Source: Myotis daubentonii (Eukaryota; Chordata; Mammalia; Chiroptera; Vespertilionidae). Taken from it: a stretch of 64,000 nt of DNA. Positions within the stretch are counted from its first letter, which is position 1; the number at the start of each line of letters is the position of its first letter. Below the pieces are notes generated by a model that was given only the letters and a program-made list of their open reading frames with translations, did not search any database and was not told the DNA's origin. The stretch is from contig NC_081846.1 of NCBI RefSeq assembly GCF_963259705.1, positions 61,433,722 to 61,497,721 on the forward strand. The letters are read 5' to 3'. This document shows positions 34,208-44,665 of this stretch, one piece after another. A program made the translations under genes and the position numbers.

Positions 34208-36945
34208 GGCCTGATTATCAAAGTGACTCAGCAGGTCAAGTCACAGTCCAGGAGTAGTTTTTGTCTTTTTTATTGCGTTAGAAAATGATGATCTCCCCAA
34301 ATATTCAAGGACTTCTTGATCAGAAACATGTGTACAATCTAATAATGTTTATATTTAACTTGAAATAAGCTCTTGTGAGACAGAACATGTTGTAAGACAG
34401 AAAAATGAGAAATAACCTGAGATAACTTCACAGAACATCCAATTATACAGAGCCCATTGCAAAGCACTAGCTCTTTCAGAGCCAATAAAAGAGGATGGAA
34501 AGTTAGCTTTAGTTCAGTAACAGCTGCCAAAAATTTTATGAAGCACACACAGAGATAGTGGCACTGAAATTTCAATGTTACTCACCTCCCCAAACCCTGT
34601 GCTAAACACCTGTGGGCTGGTGAATTTATCACTGCAAATGATAAACTGCAATTGTAATCTCAAAAGGATTACTAAAGAGACAAATAGATAACTTTTTGTT
34701 AAAATTAGGTTTGTGGATTGGAAACAGAATTGTGTTTATCATGAAAACTCCAATTTGCTGAGCTTTCGTAGAAACAGAATCATTTGCTAGACATTTTTCT
34801 CCATACGCTGTATGTCTCCATTTCTTTCTCATTTAGCTCTGTAAGTCACATCTTCCACCTATTTCCACTGAAAAGCCCAGTCCTTTCCAACTCTTGTGAG
34901 ATAAAGCAGGCACTTCACAGAGCTCCCGGAATAGCTTCTCCTATTTAAGAAACACCAGATGGAACAGCTAATGCTGTGCGGTGCCTCATCTGTACTGTCA
35001 ACGTGGCACAACTTTTACTTTCTATCAAAATCAGAAAAGTCTTTACCTCCATACAAAGAGAAGGGAGAGAAGCATGTTTAGATCCTCATCTCCTAACACT
35101 GCTGCATCATGCCCTGAGCCCCTAATCCAGGATCAGGTTCTAAAATAGTGATATAATCAGAATTGGTAGTTAATAAATAAATAAACACATTTTTGAGCAT
35201 TGATTTGCACAATGGTGTTAGGCATATATTGAAATTTCAGTGCTAGTTATCTACTTAACTCTAAAGGAAGGGAAAAGTGACATACGTCTAATCTATTTAG
35301 AAGAATCAGAACTATGAGGTTTCTGATGGCAACAGTCATGTGTGTGTGTGGTGGGGGGGGAGGGGGAGACAAAAAATCAAACCCTTTAATTATCCTTCCA
35401 AAAGCATCAGATCCTCTTTCTCCTGAATGTATGGATCATATATCTTCATTCAACTTCTACTGGTGTAACAGGAAGATATAGTTAAAGTTTACCCTAGTCA
35501 AAGATGCATGTGCTGGGGGAGAATGTGTTTAAAATATATAAATGACTACATCAGAGAGAAACCTGGAATAGAAAGTATTCAAATCAAAGCTCTAGCTACA
35601 TGTGCTCCTGATCTAGAAGTCATTAAACAACAGATAGGATTAATAGAAGAAAGTGTTGAAGAAGAAAAGTTTTTCTTAATTAAGATTTTCTAACAAAACC
35701 CTAATATTATCAGTTGAAGTGTTTTATCTGGTCATCTCTAAATCAGCTACCACTGCCACATCCCACTTATGACGTTGCCCTGGAAAGAAGTTGTTCCCCT
35801 GCCGCAGTAATTCACACAATCAGCATTTTATAATCAAGAGGACAGTCATTAAATTACAAAGAAGTTAAAGGTAATTTTCTATCAAGACAATTTTGGAGTG
35901 TTCCTTGTTACAGGGTTTGGAATACCTAAGAAAGGGCAAGGTGTCAGATATCAGGTTTAGTAATAGCTCGCCTCTACAAAAGAGAGGGGACCTCATGTTC
36001 CCACCTGTAAAATGCTGGTAAGTTAGACCCTCTCCACTCGGTATACAACAGCTGGCCAACCTCTTATATGTGCTCATTAATGGAACCAGTGTGTCATAAA
36101 TTTCCTCTTCTATTAAATCTATCTCCTGAAATCAAAAGTGTTGAGTAATCAAATAGGCCAAGGAGTACATAGCACTTCGGATTTTCCTTGGAAGTTATTT
36201 GAAGGGAAAGAGGACTAGTTTAATTCACAGTGTGGCCTTCTTCATAGATATGCTGATTAGAGTGACTTTGACAAGAGACCATGAGCCGTATGAAGACAAA
36301 AGAGATGTCAAACCAGGGATTCTCCGTGAATTAGATGAGCAGGCCCCTGAACCACCAAGTTTGATTATAGCTCCAAAGGCATCATTTTCAGGCCAAAACT
36401 GCCATTTTAAATTGTGTCTTATTCTGTCTGACACTCCTAGAGATATTTTATTCAATTTTTTTATTATCTACTAACTCCTTGTGTATACGAATAAAACATG
36501 GGTATGCTGTATTAACAACTACAATTTAAAAGAGGTGAGGTAAAGTGCAAATGGTAAAATGCATTAGTCAGGACAGGATAGGCTATGCTGTTGGAACAAA
36601 TGCGTACACCCTAAAATGTGAGGGGCTTAGCAGACAAAGGTTTCTTTGTTGCCCGCATCACAGAAAAATTTGTGTTGGCAGGATTTCCTTGGTAACTTCC
36701 ATAAATTCTGACTTAGAGTTCTTCCATCTTGAGACACTGACATCTTCAAACCACAGACTTTGCAGTACCAATAGAAGGGGAAGAGAGAACCAGGATAAGG
36801 AACGTGAACTCTGAATTGCTTCAGCCTGGAAATCTCACAGGTGGCCTCTGCTCTCAGTGCACTGGCCAGAACTTGGTCTCACAGCAGGGGGGCTGGGAAA
36901 CAGTCTTCCCGATGCTCAGAAAGAAACTAAACACAAATCCCGGCC
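34208..36945. other. Unassigned DNA
   Basis: Contains the open frame 35469-35693 listed separately. 36555-36790 resembles an ancient mammalian interspersed repeat (GGCTATGCTGTTGGAACAAA, CAGACAAAGGTTTCTTTGTT), not named with confidence. A G-run with TG repeats is at 35341-35370. Confidence 0.4.
35469..35693 (+). CDS. Orphan open frame, coding-like, unidentified
   Basis: A 75-codon open stretch with its first ATG at 35508 and a stop at 35691. I do not recognise the product. The translation (for example YINDYIREKPGIESIQIKAL) is not low-complexity: it has mixed charge, an acidic C-terminal part (LIEESVEEEKF) and no bias typical of random AT-rich DNA. It could be a decayed exon, a retrocopy fragment or chance. 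There is no visible poly-A tail, domain or convincing splice sites. Confidence 0.2.
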   Translation, partial: QEDIVKVYPSQRCMCWGRMCLKYINDYIREKPGIESIQIKALATCAPDLEVIKQQIGLIEESVEEEKFFLIKIF

Positions 36946-36949
36946 TCTG

Positions 36950-37160
36950 CCACAAGAGCCATGGGCTCTGGAGTCAAACAGTTGAGGGACTGATTCCTAT
37001 GGCACCTTGGGAAGTTGCCTAAGCTCTCCTCACCTTGGTTTCACATCTGTAATATGGGAATAGTAAACACCTTGCAGGGCTGTTGTGATGACTAAATCAA
37101 TTGTCTGCCTACTTGCCTGATTTAATGCTTGAAAAATAAAGCCATTATTACTACTATTTA
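36950..37160 (+). mobile_element. MIR SINE
   Basis: GGGCTCTGGAGTCAAACAG, CCTTGGGAAGTTGCCTAAGC, GGTTTCACATCTGTAATATG and GGGCTGTTGTGATGACTAAA follow the MIR order in forward orientation. Confidence 0.85.
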
Positions 37161-37457
37161 AATAGCTTAAAGTTTTTATAGCTGATTTCAAGTTCAGCAC
37201 CATCACATCATAACACCACTCTGGCCTTTAAAATCATCCTGTGTGGATCTGAGCATGCGCATTTTCAAGCTTACTTCACCAGATCAGACACTTCCCACAC
37301 CAACATCCACCTTTAATTTACCACAGCTCTGCCTTCTCTGTTTTCTAATGTATGTTTCAATGGCAAAATTCCTGAGGCTTTTAACTGAATTAACCTCTGG
37401 AGTTCTGATATGTGCTTTTCTATTCCCTTGGATGTCTTTCCGTTTCTCTTACTTTCC

Positions 37458-37593
37458 TCCTCCTCCTCCTCCTCCTCCTCCTCCTCCTCCTCCTCCTCCC
37501 CCTCCCCCTCCCCCTCCCCCTCCCCCTCCCCCTCCCCCTCCCCCTCCCCCTCCCACTCCCCCTCCCCCTCCCCCTCCTCCTCCTCCTCCTCCT
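37458..37593. repeat. (CTC)n(CCCCTC)n(CTC)n tract
   Basis: About 40 bp of CTC, then about 75 bp of the hexamer CCCCTC with one interruption, then CTC again. The minus strand carries runs of four to five G, able to form G-quadruplexes. The polyproline, polyserine, polyleucine and polyglutamate frames over it are artefacts. Confidence 0.97.
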
Positions 37594-40050
37594 CCTGTTT
37601 TCTTTTTAGCAATGGCTTGAAAATCTTAGAGATAGCATTCTGTTGATCAAATGCCTCTTTCTGAAGGTTTACAATGTTTTCAGAAACCAGGTTGAAAAAA
37701 ATTCAGAATCCTGAATGTCCTAATAAGCAGTGGAACCTAAGTGACAGCATTTTTATTCTTTTCCTTTCTGACTTTGCTTTCCCTCACTAAAGAGCTCAAT
37801 TTAATGCATGTAAATGAATATACCTTCCACATTAAGCACTGCTGAACCCAGATGTAAAAACGACATATCCTTCTTCCAACTCTTTATTTGAAACAACTAA
37901 ATAAGGGTCTTTCAAAAATAAAAAAAAGGTCTAGAGTTGCTTTTTCTCATTATGCCTTTAATATTTGACTCACACTACAAAGATCTGTCAATACAATCAT
38001 TCAGAGGCAAGAGAGGCAGCAGCTGCTGCCTAACTAGGAAACCGCTGTTATTCCTAGAGTGTGCACCATCCCGGATTAACTCAAGATGGATACTTTCTCT
38101 CCCCTGCTTTGTTACAAATCACTTCTGGTAATACCAGAGGTACTGCAAAGAAGCATTCAACACCCGCAAAGCAGTTATTTAAAATGAAATATGAAGCATT
38201 CTGATTGCGTCTGGATAATCTTTGCTGTGTTTCTTAATGAATTTTTTAAAAGGAAGTAGCATCTTTTCTTCTATTAGCGTTCCTGAAAATGTGCTGGTGC
38301 ATATATGAACCTTGGCAAGATAAAACTGTTGAAATATTATCTTAGAAAATAGGAATCTATCCACAACAGACAGTTCTTATACATTGAGTTAGTACTGTTT
38401 TGTCATAACTCAGAGACAATTCTGACTCAAGCATGCTTCACTTCCACAATGCATCCTTGGTGTCCTCTGAGCTCCCACCTGCTGCCATTGCAATCCCACC
38501 CCCCTGCCCCCCAACCCCCAACTTGGAAGAAAAGTTCAAAATACTCTGCAAACCATCTGATGAATGCTTAATGTCCCAGGGCAGTCCAGCCATCGAAGAT
38601 GACTCAAGGAGCTGGTTTTCACTGGACATTAAAATTATACCCATTTTTTTTTAAATAAATCCACTGTCTTTAGCTTCTCCAATTCCTGAAAACACCTTGC
38701 ACTGTAAATTTTGCCTTATATAAGGTGACCCTGCAGGGTCTCTATAGACATTTTTAGGAGCTGCTCCTATTTATTTAACCAATTTTAAAACTTCAAGCAA
38801 AGAAGTAAAAAAAAAAAAAAAGAGGCTCTCATGACTCCTAAACTCCCATGTGAAGGGAGTGTGAGGTGACAAATCTCCAGAAATTATTGAATCTTCTCTT
38901 TCCTCTTGTCTGAACCAGAAGAAAGAAACAAGAAAACACAGGAATCCTTTAACTTTGCTACGTGTTCATTTCTAAGAAATCACTTTGAGAATGAGTTTGA
39001 GTTTTGAGCACACTTTACAATGCCAGCCATTGCTGGCTCCTCCAAGCGTGGAAAGTTCGGAGCCAATTCTGAACACCTTCTCCCTGGTCTTGTCAGTCAA
39101 CTGTAAATAGCACTCTATCAGGATCAGATCCCGGAGGCCAAGAAAATAAGCACAGCAAGGGGCTATCCTCATCATGTACTAACTCTTTTTTGTGGTCCAG
39201 GAGGGCAATGGTCCGTTTAGCTCCATGCCTTGAACAACTCATTTCTCCTCTGCATCTTAGTTCCTGACCTATTCTTCAGAGTAGCTCAGGCATGAATGAA
39301 TGGTTTTGTCTTTTATATTCAGCCACCTTTTTGGGGGGATAAGGTAAAAATTATAGGGAATAAAAGAAGGAACTATTAATTAATCTCATTGCAGGTATAA
39401 GATGGAGGCAATTACTGGACTAAAGTATACAAGGAAAATTCTGTGAGTTACAATGAATGGCAGTCTCTATGTATTAGCCAAGGATGGCCCAACACATGGA
39501 ATATGAGTGAAGAGAAACCATGAAAACCAACATGTTCAAATGTACCTCCTCCATTAAGTTGTACCTGATACCTCAGTTGAAGTCTTGAGTCCTTGAGCCT
39601 ATCTGAGCAGGATAAGGTAGTAATTAGCTTTATTGGCCTTATCAGAAGAGATAAGGCCCTTTCAGAACTCATGAACAGGTTCTAAAAGGCTTTATAAGGG
39701 ACAAGAGAGGACCCCTGGTCCAGAGGAAATGTGTAAAGTCTGAATGGGTTAAAGGTAGAGATGCGGGGTTTGTTGGGGAGAGGAGACCAGATCCTAGTTA
39801 CTGAAAAACTTGATATAAAGGAGGGACTGGATCACAAAGATATTTAACAAAATTCCATATACTACTGATGGAGGAGGGGAATAGGAGGACCTCCAGAGAG
39901 ACAACTTTCATGTAGTGATCTAAGCTTCCGAAGCGCAAGATCTTCCAATTGGTCCAAAGATCTAAATGAGGCCTAAATGTATAGTTGGTTCAGCAGCCTC
40001 ACCTGTGACAGAATGCCTGCAATGCAGGGAATTAAATAGGTAATTCTGAT
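37594..40050. other. Unassigned DNA
   Basis: No gene or repeat recognised over about 2.4 kb apart from a poly-A run at 38808-38821 and a C-rich patch near 38500. Confidence 0.4.
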
Positions 40051-40058
40051 AGCTAAGG

Positions 40059-40280
40059 CAGTGGTTCTCAACCATGGCTGCACATTAGAGTCACCTGGGA
40101 ATCTTTTTAAAATCCTGATTTCTGGGCCTCATCCTTCAGAAATTCTGTTTCTTTGTTACTAATATTGTGGCCCCAACCCATAACAAAGAAACAGAATTTC
40201 TGGAAGATGAGGCCCAGAAATCAGGATTTTAAAAAGATTCCCAGGTGACTCTAATGTGCAGCCAAGGTTGAGAACCACTG
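40059..40280. mobile_element. Fold-back hAT MITE, MER5-like
   Basis: Termini CAGTGGTTCTCAACC and GGTTGAGAACCACTG. The two halves are near-perfect reverse complements of each other over about 105 bp (TGGCTGCACATTAGAGTCAC..., AAAATCCTGATTTCTGGGCC..., CAGAAATTCTGTTTCTTTGT), with only two or three mismatches and a short centre near 40166-40178. The 8-bp flanks AGCTAAGG (40051-40058) and ACCTAAGG (40281-40288) agree at 7 of 8. Confidence 0.9.
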
Positions 40281-40288
40281 ACCTAAGG

Positions 40289-41384
40289 CTTCCTCTGTTA
40301 GAGAAAACTAGAGCTTGACAGTAACTCCCTAAGGCATTTTACCCATTCCTTTCATTGAACACCCTCATCATCTTGTGATCCTATAAGGACTTCTGTGCTA
40401 GTGTTACCAGAGGATTTCATGGGTGAAATTCCTCCTTTGCTGGTGGGCGTGGGGTGCTTGCAATATCTTGAGAAAAGGAATTTTAGAAGACTCGCACAGG
40501 AGAATGAATGATTTTTATTTGCGATAAATTATATGCCTTGGTTTCCAAAGTCCCATTTCCCTCAATCCAGTCCTGGGAAATGTGCAGCTGGGGCTTTAGT
40601 AGAGCTAAAAGCAAAGCCAGTGTCTAGAGTTTCCGTTCCATGGTAGAGCTGGGTTCAATGTATTATCAGGATAGCTAATGACCATTAATCCACTGTGTGG
40701 AGTCCACAGGTCTTTGGGCCACATGTGGGAGTGCAGAGCATGCAAGCCCTGCAAGACAGGAGCGCCAGAGGGCCAAGAGCACCAAGAGAGAATTCCTTTT
40801 GTTCAGGAGCTTATGTATCTCAGATTTCGCACCATGCAGTGGCCATGCCTATTCTGGCCAATGACTTGTTCCCAGGTATGACTGACAGCTAAGTACCTTC
40901 TCATGTCGCCCAGACCTTACTGGACGTTCGTCTAAATTGCAGCTTCCCTTTGCTCCTCTCCAGTTATTAATTAACAACCAGGTTATTATAACAGAATCTC
41001 TAGATTTCTGAAAATCATACTGAGAAATCAAAACCCATCTTGGTTTTGCCTTATCCTTTCATAGCCAAGTGGTCCATTGCAAAGAATCCAAGCTAACATT
41101 TAAGGCCAGTGCTCTGAACATACCAGAATGGGGAACAGAACGTAAAATTCATTCTTTCACCAACCTGCTTTGGAACTTTCTATGTTAAAATGGTCTTTAA
41201 GTGTTTTCAGCCAGGAGTGTTTTCCAGTTCTCTCATGTATATGGGAAACTGTCCCATGTCCCAGAGCGTCAGTCAAATAAACAGATTCCTTCAACATGCT
41301 AGAGCAGTTCTTTTGTCCCTGAGATAACCTCATAAAACTGAGTTCTGGATGCACCATACTGGTTCTAAGGCTTAATAATAAGGA
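40289..41384. other. Unassigned DNA
   Basis: No feature recognised. The overlapping frames at 40678-40892 and 41157-41387 have no domain. Confidence 0.4.
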
Positions 41385-41615
41385 CAAACGCTACCATTTA
41401 TTGAGCACTTACTTGCTAAGTGATATTCTAAATGCTTTATATCTGTTTACTTATTTAATCCTCATTAAAGATCACTGGAGTATCACCATTCATACCTGCA
41501 TTTCCCAGATAAAACTAAGGCATAGGATAGCTTCAGTAACTTGACCAAGGACACAGAAGTAGGAAGTGGTAGAGCTGTGATTTGAAAAACCAGATTGATT
41601 CCAGAGCTCAACCAC
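41385..41615 (-). mobile_element. MIR SINE
   Basis: Reverse MIR: CATTTATTGAGCACTTAC, TTATTTAATCCTCATTAAAG, TGACCAAGGACACAGAAGT and AGCTGTGATTTGAAAAACCA. Confidence 0.85.
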
Positions 41616-42179
41616 CTTGCTGCTCTACCTCCTACTGTTTATACCTGCTGCTAAGTTTCCTTCAAATGACTTCAGAGGAGAACTCTTCTTAGGCCAACAA
41701 GTGAGAACTAGAGTTAATATTGAATGTCCTTGGCTACCATTTCCCAAACTGTATTCTTCAGAATTTTATGCTCAAGGACATCAACAAACATGCTGTGTAA
41801 AAGGGATTCGCTACTGAAATGTTTGGGGATAGTGAGCGCTATGTCCTCTTGTAGAGAGTTAATATTCAGTTGAGCATTTCAAAAGGGATAAGAAGTTTTA
41901 CAGCAAAGAAATTTAACTTTGTTTAACCCAGCATGTGCCCAACGTACTTGACAGTAGGACTCTTTGTTTTATCCATGCATCAATTAACACTCTTGAGAAC
42001 AACATTTGTAAAACATCAGCTTGAAGAAAGCTGCTCTAGAGTCATGACAACATATCCAAGTTGCTCAAACCATGGTGTGGGGGATATGTGGACCCCATAC
42101 CCTGAATGAAAACTGAGAAAATAGCCCCTTCCCATGTGACTTTAGAGAAGCCTGAAGAGTAGAATGCACAATCTTATAA
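41616..42179. other. Unassigned DNA
   Basis: No feature recognised. Confidence 0.4.
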
Positions 42180-42385
42180 CAGTGGTTCTCAACTGGGGAT
42201 AATTGTGACCCTGAGGGACATTTGGCAATGTCTGGAGACTACCACAACTAGAGGTTGGTGCTGGCATCTAGTAAGCAGTGTCTAGAGATGTTGGCATGCA
42301 TCAGATAATGCATAGAACAACTCCTCACAACAAAGAAATGTAGGGCTCAAAATGTCAATAGTGCCACTAGTGAGGAAGTCTGCCT
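42180..42385 (+). mobile_element. MER20 hAT-Charlie element
   Basis: CAGTGGTTCTCAACTGGGG at the start, GACATTTGGCAATGTCTGGA, GTTGGTGCTGGCATCTAGTA and AAAATGTCAATAGTGCCAC follow the MER20 order. The right terminus is eroded. Confidence 0.88.
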
Positions 42386-43460
42386 TAAAGGTAATAGCCC
42401 CATCTATTCCTGACATACTCAGGGAGAGCACCTGTCTACTGGACTATAAATCCCACAAGCAAATAGCTATCTCACCAGTGCATGGCACTATTCCTGTTAC
42501 ATAATAAACATGCTAGCTAGCTTACCATCTAGGCAAAAGGATTCTTCTCTAGTCTCCATAGTGTATTTTCTACCATAATCTTAGTGTTTGGGGAACTTCC
42601 AGATAAAGGGAACCCCCGAGACAAACCTTTCTGATTCAGGACAGCCAGCTGGATTGGATCGTAGAGGGTTACAGAGGAGATGCTAGTTTCAGGCATCCTG
42701 GTCAGTAGTCACATTTCTGTAATGTGTCCCACAGTCATGAGGAATGTCTAGGAACCTGTGCCTACCACTGAGTGCAATGGCTGACTAAACGAGTCAACTA
42801 GAGTTTCTTTGTACTGGGAGACAGTGTTTTTCTCCCTAACTTTTGGAGCTCTTAGGACAACAGTTTCTCTGACTGGGAATAAGTAAGAGAAACTGACCCA
42901 CTGAGGTTAGAAGGGACAATTAAAATGAAAGCTGGGTGTTAAGGAAGTTGGCAAATAAATAAGAAACTTGGTGAATAAATAAATGGAATAGGAATAAACT
43001 GAATTGTGTATTTATAACACCCAAGAATAATGTTCCATCGTCTGGGAAAAATCACCTAGAGGCCTAGGAGAGGCAGATTTTGATAGTTTGAGGTCATGCT
43101 AGACCACACATACTCTTCCAGTATTAGGCACACAGCACTGTTCTTGGTGTCCATAGATTCCCCACACTCAGTGTACATATGTCCATAATAGATTAGGTTT
43201 CAGCCTCTGAGCATATAACTTTTTACACATTCCAAGTTTGGAGAAACTGCACTGAGAGCCATCTGCCACCAAGCGTCTGGCTGGATTTATACCTAATCCA
43301 TCTCTGCCAGGTGTCTGATATCCGCACACCCTGAGAACCCCAATGCCAAAATGATATGTGAATTAAGGACCTAGAGTTCCAAAATTATGTGATTAAGAAA
43401 TATTTTAAGAATTCAGCTTAAGTTTTCTAAGGCTAAACTTTAAGTATTATTATTATTACA
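42386..43460. other. Unassigned DNA
   Basis: No gene or repeat recognised; (AAT)-rich words near 42955-42985. Confidence 0.4.
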
Positions 43461-43911
43461 CTAGAGGCTCGGTGCATGAAATTCCTGTGCAGGTATGGTC
43501 CCTAGGCCTGGCCTGTGATCAGGGCCATCTTCCCCAGCTTTCGGCAGACAGCTCTGACCTCCGCCGCCACCCACTCCTGGCTCCCTGTTTGCCATTGGGA
43601 GATCGGGACCTGCTGGCCAGGGGGAGGGACCAAGAGGTCAGCCTTTCCCGCCTGCTCACTGTCCCCGCCCCCAGCCCCAGGTCACTATCTGTGTGGGGGG
43701 CAACCAGTGGGGCAGGGGCCTTGGCCTGGCACTGCCCGCATCCCCCACCACCCACCCCTGGTTCTTCGTTCGCCATCGGGCAATTGGAGCCTGCTGGCTG
43801 CGGGGAGGGACCAAGAGGTGGTCAGTGCACCTCATAGTGACTGGCCAAGCGGTCGTTCTGTTCGTTCTGCCATTAGGGTCAATTTGCATATTACCCATTT
43901 ATTATATAGGA
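43461..43911 (-). mobile_element. Non-autonomous Helitron
   Basis: CTAGAGGCTCGGTGCATG after A at the left; CATTTATTATATAGGA before T at the right. The 3' hairpin is imperfect (GTGCATGAAATTCCTGTGCA). The interior consists of two diverged copies of an about 170-bp unit (CTGGCTCCCTGTTTGCCATT / CTGGTTCTTCGTTCGCCATC; GGGAGGGACCAAGAGGT in both). Long frames on both strands (43472-43928) are by-products of GC-richness. Confidence 0.9.
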
Positions 43912-44395
43912 TAATCAGCGATCTTTGAAACAAAATCCAATTGGATATAATTTTTAAACTAGAGAATTTCTCAACATGGTTTGCTGACTTTGTCAATATA
44001 ATTAAAATGTATCCATAAATATGTTTTATAATCAATACAATTTTTAATCACCTTTTTTTACAGCATGATAGTATTCATAAGCCTTCGGTTAAAAATAGTA
44101 GATAACTGGTAAATATTGCTTTGTTGTATTTTGTTCTGATAACCAAATACATGAACTACTGCATTCTATATATTGCCTTTCAAATAGCTCTCCAAGAAAA
44201 ACAAAATCTGCAGTATGTACACTCAGCATCATAACAGACAACCAAACATCTTGTGCCAAAAATAGGATCCTACATTTTTTGAGAAATAAATCTACGTTTT
44301 CACTTTTTTATCTATAGTGTGCTAAAAGTAATAAATATTTACTATATAGTACATAAAGTAAATCCAAACTTTATCATCCTGTAAACTTACTAATA
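43912..44395. other. Unassigned AT-rich DNA
   Basis: No feature recognised. Confidence 0.4.
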
Positions 44396-44399
44396 AAAA

Positions 44400-44665
44400 T
44401 GGGAATAAGAGTTAATGCACATTGTTAACTGTTTCCCAGATAGCATGCTAAGCACACACTACATACATAACTTTTCCAATAATCATCAGATAATTTCTAG
44501 CATACTCACATTTAACAAGTAGAGAAATTGAGGCTTAAGGAGGTTAATAAATTTTCCCAGAGACACAAAGCCAGTAAACAACAACTTGGTATCACAATCT
44601 TAGATAAGTACCACATGCCAACCGATTACGCCACAGTAGCTCCTAGATCTGTCCAACTTCAGAGC
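44400..44665 (-). mobile_element. MIR SINE (diverged)
   Basis: CAGATAGCATGCTAAGCACA, AGAGAAATTGAGGCTTAAGG, CCCAGAGACACAAAGCCAGT in the reverse MIR order. Confidence 0.7.

Noticed and set aside
37243..37646. Polyproline, polyserine, polyleucine and polyglutamate frames
   Set aside because: Products of the CTC/CCCCTC simple repeat.
43472..43928. Frames of 121-137 codons
   Set aside because: They run through a GC-rich Helitron and past its terminus.
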